Shown in pieces: positions 57,213 through 64,000 of a stretch of DNA of 64,000 bases. The stretch lies in assembly GCA_013400155.1 (NCBI GenBank), contig VXBM01000134.1, positions 800,349 to 864,348 on the forward strand, given 5' to 3'. A program made the translations under genes and the position numbers. The notes under the pieces were generated by a model that saw only the letters and a list, made by a program, of their open reading frames with translations, was not told where the DNA came from and did not search any database. Each line of letters opens with the position of its first letter. Position 1 is the stretch's first letter. This DNA comes from Helopsaltes ochotensis (lineage: Eukaryota > Chordata > Aves > Passeriformes > Locustellidae).

Positions 57213-60200
57213 TACAGCTCCCAGAGTTGAAAGCACTTGGAAGGCAGTGACAGAACATTGGAGAGGGTGAGCAGTGTGTGCACAGTGCCAGAAACATCCC
57301 TTGGAGTTTTCTCCAGCCACTGTCTCCTCTACCCACAGAGCTTTCAAAGGTGCTGAGAGCAAATTCCAGAACACTTTCACAGAGGCTGCTTTTGTCTCAC
57401 GGAGGTGGTGGCAGCAGTACCAGAACAATCAAGCTGCTGAGTCAGCAAAGAAAACGAGATGATGAAAGAAATGGACATTTAAAGCTCTTCAGGCCTCTCA
57501 GGTGTGTTTGTGTCCAGCTGGGCAGGTGAAACCCTGTGGGAAAAGTTGTCATTTACATAACCCAAACTACTTTGCCTTTCCCCACCTAGGTGTTGTGTTT
57601 CAGCCCTGGATTTTTAGTGCTGGGCATTAAATGATGCTCCCAGGCTCTGCTCTCTCTTTTCAGATTTCACTCCTGGTGCTTTGATTCATTTGTGGGCAAA
57701 GCTGGATGCCCTGTGGAGATGGCCAGTGAGTGATAGCCGTGGATAGGTTTGGTTCAGCAGGAGACTGAAAATGAAAGCTGAGGCCAATTATTTTCCCAGG
57801 GTGATTGGTGGGTGGTTGTAGGTGGGGTGAGAGGACAAGATCCAGGGCTGCTTTGTGGCTCAGTGTGCTTTTAGTGCCAGGTGACTCCTGATGCCTGGAG
57901 AACGTGGATTGGCGTGGAAAGAATTCCCTTCCTGACTGCTGAAAGGTGGAAGGCAGAACAGATGGAAGAGGAGCACAAGCAATGTGAGTAGAATAAAGAG
58001 TCTTCCAGATGGGCTGCAAAGGTCAGAACCAGATGGCTGAAGCCTCACAGGATTATTCAGAGTTTGGTACTGGAATGGAGCAGGACCCTGGAGTAAATGT
58101 CAGTAAATGTCTGACCCAGGAGAGTCAGATGGTGGGGGAGTCGCTGGTTTTATTGAGCTTAGCAGGAAGAAAATGAAGCTGTAAAATGCCAGCATGGGTA
58201 AACATTATTCACATATCCAGAAAGTGAACTGCTGTCCCCTCTTAAATACGCAGCGATGACCGAGGCTTCATCCTCGCCCCCTCAGCAAGAGTTTAAGCTG
58301 GTTAAAAAGAAAGCAACAAGATTAAGAGAATTAACATGGGAGCAAATGCCTTTCTTAACCTGCTCCCCCACAGCTGCACACCTTCTGTGCAAAGCTCCTG
58401 TTGCAATTTCTTGGCTTAAAAAAAAGACTTTATAGCAGTTCAAACCTTTATTCCACCTTGATGTGCTGTAACTTTTGCCTCCTCAGTCAGCTCATCCTTT
58501 CTCTCACAGGAAGCCACTCCCAGGCTCTAATCATGGAGACAAAGGAACTCTCCAGGTGAGCGATTTGTCAGGACATTCCCAACATTCTCCCAACAGGATG
58601 AAACTCCTGGGAAGTGAGGCTGCAACCATGGCTCTTCTCGGGGTTTTTTTCAGTTATAAAACATTTGCTTTCTTTACCCCAATCTGAACTACAGGCAGGG
58701 CAGGTCCTCTGAAAGTGTTCAGTCCAGGCACCCCGAATGTGTGTGGATAAAAATAATTTATTCATCAATAATAATATCGGCACAGCTCAGCCCTGGAGAC
58801 CTTTCTGGGAAGGGAGACTTCTGCCTGAGGCTTGCAGAGGGGTTAATAATGTTAATAATAAATAACATGCCATGGGATAGTGCAGGCCAGTTATTCCCTT
58901 CAGCTGTGATGAGACATTGCTTTCAGAGGGTCTGAGCTCAGAGGGTTTCTGATGGAGTCTTGCAAGGATGGAAACCACATTAACCACGTTCTTGGGCTTT
59001 AACAGCACCAGGTTCCTTTTGCCAGTGGTTGTGGAGCATGGACAGAACAAAATCCTCATCTCTGATGGAGCAATCCAACAGGGGCTGTGTAATAGCAGCA
59101 TTGGGGTTCAGACAGTTTGTGAGTGCAGATTCAGCATTTGCTGGCAGCTGCCTGTGCACAGGAAGGTCGGTCCTGCCCCTGCAGTCGCTCATTTGTATTT
59201 TTTGAGTCTCTTCTGCAGTTTGCCTTCACCACAGCTAAGCTGCTCTTTAACCCCTGGGTGACCTGCATGGCCCTGCCTGTGAAAGGAACCTGATTTTTGG
59301 GGATCAGAAGTGGTTTTCAGAGCTCTGGCTGGGACCTGGAACACCACAGGGTTCTGTCTGAGTCCTTTGACAGCCATAGATAATCTCAGTAATAATAATA
59401 ACAACAGATATTTATAAATCATGAGCTCATCTTGCACAGAGAAAGCTGGCTGAGGGACTGGAACCAAATCTTGCTTTTCTCTAGTATTTGAGCATAATTC
59501 CATATTCAGAGCAGTTGTGGTGCACCCGTTCAAGACCTTCATCGCATTCATTTGGAGCTTCAAATGTCACATCTGTGCATGAACCTGAATTGCTTTAAAG
59601 GCTGGGGGTGAGGACTCATTTCCCCGATGTCAGGGCTCGGCAGGGAGCAGAGCCACTTCTCCTTTTGCTGTGAAGTGATGATTGGGAGTGAAGAGGACAC
59701 TCCTCGAGTTTTGGGGGTATGAACTCGTGAAGGTTCTGCCCAGGAAGCAGCTCGGCTCTGAATGGAGCAATCACAGGTTGTTTGAATTGCAAAGGGCATC
59801 AGTGCCTATCCAGCTTCTCCGGAGCTGATGTTGGCCTGGAAACACAATGCTTGCCCTGGATTTCTCGGGGAAATTGGCTGTACCTGCTCCACCAGCATGA
59901 AGGAGACACCGCGCCCAGAACCCACTGAGGGCAGCAGGGCTCAGCACTGGGCCTTGAGCAGCAGCTTTGCTTCACAAACCCTGCTGGAAGAGGCGCTTGG
60001 CTTTCCACCCCAGAGGCTGGTTAGTAGACAAAACCAAACACAGAGAAAAAAAAATGAAAAGTTTCTTCAAAATGATGTTCTCATACCTTGGCCTCTGCTC
60101 AGCCAAAATCCTTCCTTTTTAATTCAGCTGCTTTGGTGGAGCCGTTTATGGTTTGGTTTTTTTTCAGTCCTGTGGTGACTTCTTTGTTTTCTAATGAAGC

Positions 60201-61250
60201 AATTTCTGAAGAATTCACACACCTGCGCTGTTGTGAGATGAGTTCTTGTAGATAATTTAAAGCACCAGTTTGAGATTCCAGGATAATACACACTTATTAT
60301 CTGGCAAAGACCCTGGGGACTAGGAAAATCCAAGTTCGTTCATCTGCAGTTTGCAGTTTACGATCTTAACGTAGTTTTTCTGTTTGGTTTTCCAAGGGTT
60401 TTGCCGAATGATGGAAATCTGCAGTATGGAAATAGCTTTCCCTGGAATTTCACTCTTTACTTTCCATCTCTTCCAGCAAAACGCCTGCAGCTCTGCAGCT
60501 ACAAACCTCACCTTGGGCCATTCCTCTCCTCATTTTATTCACGGCTCATCAGGAGCCTTTGATGTGCTAATGCTCAGCACAGTGTGGGCAATAAAAAATG
60601 CAGAGGTGTCATTGCCTGCAAGTTACCCAAAAACATCCATTCCTTTCACCTGGCTGAGGCAGACCGGGCAGCTCAGCGTGTCGCTGGCAGCACGGATTTT
60701 GTACCTGCTCTGTGGTTTAGGGGTTGTGTCGTGTTTTGGGAATCCGTTCTTGGAGTCGGGCTCAGGACAGGCTGTGTCTTGTCCAGGAAAACAGCTCAGA
60801 AGCACCAGTGGAGACTTGAGTGAGGATGGGGCTCGGCAGGCGGTGCCAGAGGTGCCGAGCTGGTGGCAATGCCTCTGTCTCTCCCAAGTTCCCATTCCCT
60901 CGTGTTCCCACCCCAGTTTTGGGGTGGAGCCGCCCTCCATGGGAAGGGATGGATGGCAGCTCCTCTGCTTGCAACGCCTCCAGCGCTGGGGTGATGCCCT
61001 GCGCCAGCCCAGAGGCGGTTCCGCCCCCTGCTGCAGCGCTCACGGGTCGATGCGGGGCTGCCAAAGCCACTGTGATGATGTGCCTGGAGCTGCAAGACAG
61101 ATGAACTTCTTAGATCTCATCTACCTTTATTTTTGATAGCCAGATGATCTCTGTGTCCCTTTGGAGCAGAGACACTCCCGCTTCGGCGCTTGTTCTTTAA
61201 CTCTGTGGGCTTAGAGAGGGAAAATCGTTGTTGATGTTGCTGAGGAGTGT
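57213..61250. other. Intergenic region downstream of SPECC1
   Basis: No ORF with plausible exon borders or recognisable product was found on either strand. AT-rich pieces lie near 58745-58870 and 59385-59420. A minus-strand AATAAA (TTTATT at 58757-58762) could end an antisense transcript. Confidence 0.5.
58757..58762 (-). terminator. Possible minus-strand poly(A) signal
   Basis: On the minus strand the sequence reads GATGAATAAATTATTTTTATCC, an AATAAA followed by a T-rich region. No coding region is seen upstream on that strand, so it would belong to a non-coding transcript or be chance. Confidence 0.2.
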
Positions 61251-61439
61251 CTGAGCTGGCAAATCTGGCTGCGGGACCAGCAAGAACATCTCCGCTCTCA
61301 CTGGCTCGGGAGCTTTTCTGTGTGCTCCGAGCCTTGCCCCGGGGGCTGGCCGGGCCCCGGGCTGGGTGTGTGTGCAGGGATGTGTTAGTGGGGCTCCTCT
61401 CCAGCCCTTTGTGGCTGGGCCAAGAAGAGCACTGGAGGT

Positions 61440-61790
61440 GTGAAGGCAGAGCTCGCTCGGGAAGTCCTCGGAGCAGCCGGAGCCTGCTCAGGAGAGATCA
61501 CAGGGGCTGCAGGAAGAGCTCGGCCTGCGAAGCGGCAGCTCCGCTCCCCCGGGACGGCAGCGACAGAAGGAACAGCACGTACGAGGCTGCAGGGCTCCTG
61601 CCGAGCCGCGGGGACAGCGGCCGCGGCCGCTCCAGGGTGCCGCTGCCGTCTCCCAGCGCAGCGCCGTTCGCAACGTGCGAGCCCTTTCAATCGGCTTCCC
61701 TCGGAACAAAGGAGCCCGGGGCAGCTCTTGCACTTGAAAGCAGCAGATTGGGGCTGCTGCCGTTCCCTACGTGAGTGTTGGGAGGCTAAT
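61440..61790. promoter_or_regulatory. Intergenic CpG island with a consensus donor
   Basis: This interval has dense CpG (for example CAGCGGCCGCGGCCGC, containing overlapping NotI-type sites) inside ordinary sequence. TAC|GTGAGT at 61770/61771 would be a strong + strand donor. That fits a CpG-island promoter plus first exon, possibly non-coding. ORFs on both strands across it are the usual by-product of high GC. No protein is recognised. Confidence 0.45.
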
Positions 61791-61988
61791 CCCTGGAGGG
61801 AAGTGGAATCCAGGAAAAGTAGTAGTGGTGATTCATCCTTGTCTGATATCCGAGCATCCAGCAGCGCTCCGGTGCTGCCATGGTGCTGTTGCACTCCAAT
61901 TCTTGAATGGGTTCATCACCTGCCAGCCTGGCGGCCCTGGGCTGTGTTTGCACCTCGATGGTTCTGTGATTTCCTTGCTCCTTTACAG

Positions 61989-62102
61989 ATTCTAGAAGAG
62001 GAATTTGCACCCGGGATCCCTGAGCCCCGGGAGCTGCGGGGTTTCGCAGTGCTCAGGTCGCTGCTCCGCCAGGCAGCTCCTGCAGTTGGTGTTTCATGGT
62101 AG
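61989..62102 (+). other. Candidate exon downstream of the CpG island
   Basis: TTGCTCCTTTACAG precedes ATTCTAGAAG. The frame from 61989 reads ILEEEFAPGIPEPRELRGFA and continues to a stop at 62100-62102. The peptide looks protein-like, but I do not recognise it, and no good donor follows. It could be exon 2 of a transcript from the CpG island at 61.4-61.8 kb. Confidence 0.2.
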
Positions 62103-63719
62103 GGTGTCAGTGCCAGATATTTTAAGAGGGCTCAAAGAGCACAGCTGGAGGGCAGCATCTGGGAATGGGCTCATCCTGTTCTTCCTGCCAGCAGGATTTA
62201 ACCACATTTGGTACAAGAGAGCTGAGCACACTTGTCCTTGGCTCCCCTCGCAGGAGTTGTATTTGGGAGTAAGCTCAGTTGCACCAGTTACTGCCAGAAT
62301 AAACCACTGGACCTTGGCACAGGTTCTGCTGCTTTGGAGAGCCATGAATCTCCCTGTAATGCAAAATCCACGATATTCAGTGCCTCAGTACCTGTCTCAC
62401 AGAGACCTTGCCCAAACAACCTATTCATGAGAACCTGAAATAATGGTTTCTCTGTTCATGTCTGACTTGATAAACCACACTTTCCCTGGGCTCAGCCTGT
62501 AATAAGTGCTTCCATGATCACAAAAGCAGATCTTTCTCTAATAAAATGTATCCACTGCAGAAAGTTAGTTCTGGTTTTGCTGAGGTGCTGTAAAGCAGCA
62601 GAAGGTGGCTGTTGGCACATGTTCCTGCACTAGAAAAACAATGTGTGTAAAAACCCTGATGTAAATCCATCCCTTTGGGGGGAGAAGTGCTTTTCCATGA
62701 TAGTTTACATAATTATAACAGGCTCTACAGAGGGAAGCTGCACTCATCCCAAAATAATAAATAAACCAAACCAGTGTGGGCAAGTTCAGGATCCAGCCAG
62801 CGCTGCTGTAGCAGCCAGACCTGGGGCTGTGAACCTCGAGCTCACCTCAAACTCTGCTGCTGCTTTCAGGGCACTTCCAGGCAAACACTGAGGTTTGAAT
62901 CCCTGGGATTTAAGGGCTTCCCTGTTAATGTCATCGTAGAATTGGTTCTTCTCTGTGACAGCAGAGTGCCTGGAATCCAAAGTGCAAAGGTGGTGGTGGG
63001 AGTGCGAAGGGCAGCGATGCTCTGATGTGCAGATCCTTCTGTGTGTCCCCATCAAATTAAATGTGCCCCTGGCACAGCTTTCTTTCAGCATCCTCAGAGT
63101 CCAACTTGATAAAAATGGCTTTGTTCGGTATAAATTAAGAATCCCCCTTTGTATCTGTCTAACCCAAAGCATTGCTGGTCAACAGGAGTGTTTCCATTTG
63201 CACTACACCCAAAGGAATCATTTCAATCCTATTTTTCCCATGGGTTTTTTGCTCTGATTTAACCCTGGATCCTCAGAAAGCATTCCCTTCCACAGGATTT
63301 AGTTTACAGCTTTGTTTAAAAAAAATAAATCAATGGCAATTTCTTTTACTTTCTGTTTGCTACAGGAAAGTTTATTTTCTTTACTTGTTTGGATTTTTTT
63401 TCCACTTTCTACTCTGGACTATTCAGTGCTGCTGGATGCTTCAGCAGTGGTGCGAAGTTCAATCTCTGTTCTGTGTTTTGATGGTGAACACAGTATCAAG
63501 CATGAAAGCTGCGATGAAGAGGTAACCAGTTACTAAATTTGCTTGCCCTTCCTTGCTGGTTTGAGATCCACCAGCGCAGACAACCCCTCCAGGTGTAATT
63601 TTTTTTTAAGCTCCTTAGAACGAAGAAACTCAACCCCTTCAGCCCTGTGAGTAACAGCATTTGCTAATCTGTGGTATTTTGCCATTTCTTACATCAGGAA
63701 ATGCCCCGCTGTGCTATAA
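62103..63719. other. Intergenic stretch
   Basis: Mixed composition with several poly-T runs (for example near 63390). No exon, RNA or named repeat can be supported. Confidence 0.5.
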
Positions 63720-63837
63720 CCACCCGGAGACCGAGCGCTGCCAGGATTTTGTGAAACCTCTTACTTTGTGTCAGCGCTCTGCCGGTGGCGCCTTTTTTTG
63801 TTGTTTATTTTTGGTGCGGCAACTCCGTTGTCCCGGA

Positions 63838-63856
63838 GCAGCAGCAGCAGCAGCAT
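63838..63856. repeat. Short CAG/GCA trinucleotide run
   Basis: GAGCAGCAGCAGCAGCAGCA holds six CAG units. It lies outside any coding region that I can support. Confidence 0.8.
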
Positions 63857-63884
63857 CCGAGGTTGGAGACAGCGAAGGCAACTT

Positions 63885-63890
63885 TTTATT
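63885..63890 (-). terminator. Minus-strand poly(A) signal of a convergent gene
   Basis: TTTATT on the + strand reads AATAAA on the minus strand. Cleavage would fall at about 63860-63875. It would make SPECC1 and its neighbour tail-to-tail, about 6.8 kb apart. Confidence 0.4.
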
Positions 63891-64000
63891 CCAAATCGTG
63901 CAGAGCGGTGCCCAAAACCTCCGGGGAGCCGCACACGCCGGCTCGGGTGGAGGCGTCCCGGGGCCGGGGGTGCGGGAGCGGGGCCGGGGGGAGCCGTCCC

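Larger units (their letters stand above)
63720..64000 (-). other. 3' end of a convergent neighbour gene, or a CpG-rich flank
   Basis: The last 280 bases are rich in GC and CpG. On the minus strand, a GC-rich tract (64000 to about 63900) leads into GATTTGGAATAAAAAGTTGC and then TTCGCTGTCTCC. That order (GC-rich 3' UTR, AATAAA, T/GT-rich tail) suggests a minus-strand gene entering from the right. No coding sequence can be recognised in so short a piece. A CpG island of another promoter is the alternative. Confidence 0.35.

Noticed and set aside
60384..61136. + strand ORF of 250 codons downstream of SPECC1
   Set aside because: No domain or motif, and the composition changes along its length as in random sequence. 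No flanking splice or poly(A) signals fit.
61385..61894. Minus-strand ORF of 169 codons over the downstream CpG island
   Set aside because: It is Ala/Arg/Pro-rich, as expected from any frame of a CpG island, with no recognisable protein family.
1..64000. CRISPR arrays, operons, phage or bacterial mobile systems
   Set aside because: The sequence is plainly vertebrate nuclear DNA with introns and CpG islands. No regularly spaced repeats or bacterial gene organisation are present.

Overview
This is a vertebrate nuclear genome window, most likely from a bird. It has long introns with GT..AG boundaries, CpG islands, and degraded fragments that look like the 3' end of CR1 LINEs (best at about 57132-57212 and 27655-27740). 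Almost all of it is one gene on the + strand, which I identify as SPECC1 (cytospin-B, also called NSP or HCMOGT-1). It encodes a coiled-coil protein with a C-terminal calponin-homology (CH) domain and is the paralogue of SPECC1L (cytospin-A).

Layout. Positions 1-1640 hold unassigned sequence with one well-formed candidate exon (110-190). Positions 1640-2120 are a CpG island interrupted by a 72-base assembly gap, with a short first coding exon at 2026-2065. Twelve further coding exons follow: 20385-21943, 23781-23988, 24622-24695, 25043-25221, 32691-32836, 33033-33133, 33923-34004, 36264-36414, 37318-37420, 50872-50988, 51519-51578 and 52303-52392. The 13 exons join without a frame break into 2910 nt (969 codons plus TGA). 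The first ATG has an in-frame stop 33 nt upstream and the splice phases agree at all 12 junctions. A long 3' UTR probably runs to a poly(A) signal at 57070. Positions 57.1-63.86 kb are intergenic and contain a second CpG island near 61.4-61.8 kb. A minus-strand poly(A) signal at 63885-63890 suggests that a convergent neighbour gene begins to enter the window at its right edge.

The longer amino-terminal exon known from human SPECC1 is not in this window, so the 2026 start represents a shorter, alternative-promoter isoform. The gene has several places where transcripts could end early. One is a stop plus AATAAA directly behind the large exon, and another is a candidate alternative last exon ending at about 29.98 kb. 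Either would give a protein without the CH domain.

I found no exotic system. The most useful leads are the alternative amino-terminal exons, the intronic polyadenylation sites, an exact 17-bp inverted repeat in intron 1, and the unassigned CpG island downstream. All identifications rest on reading the sequence and on memory of the human family; no database search was run.
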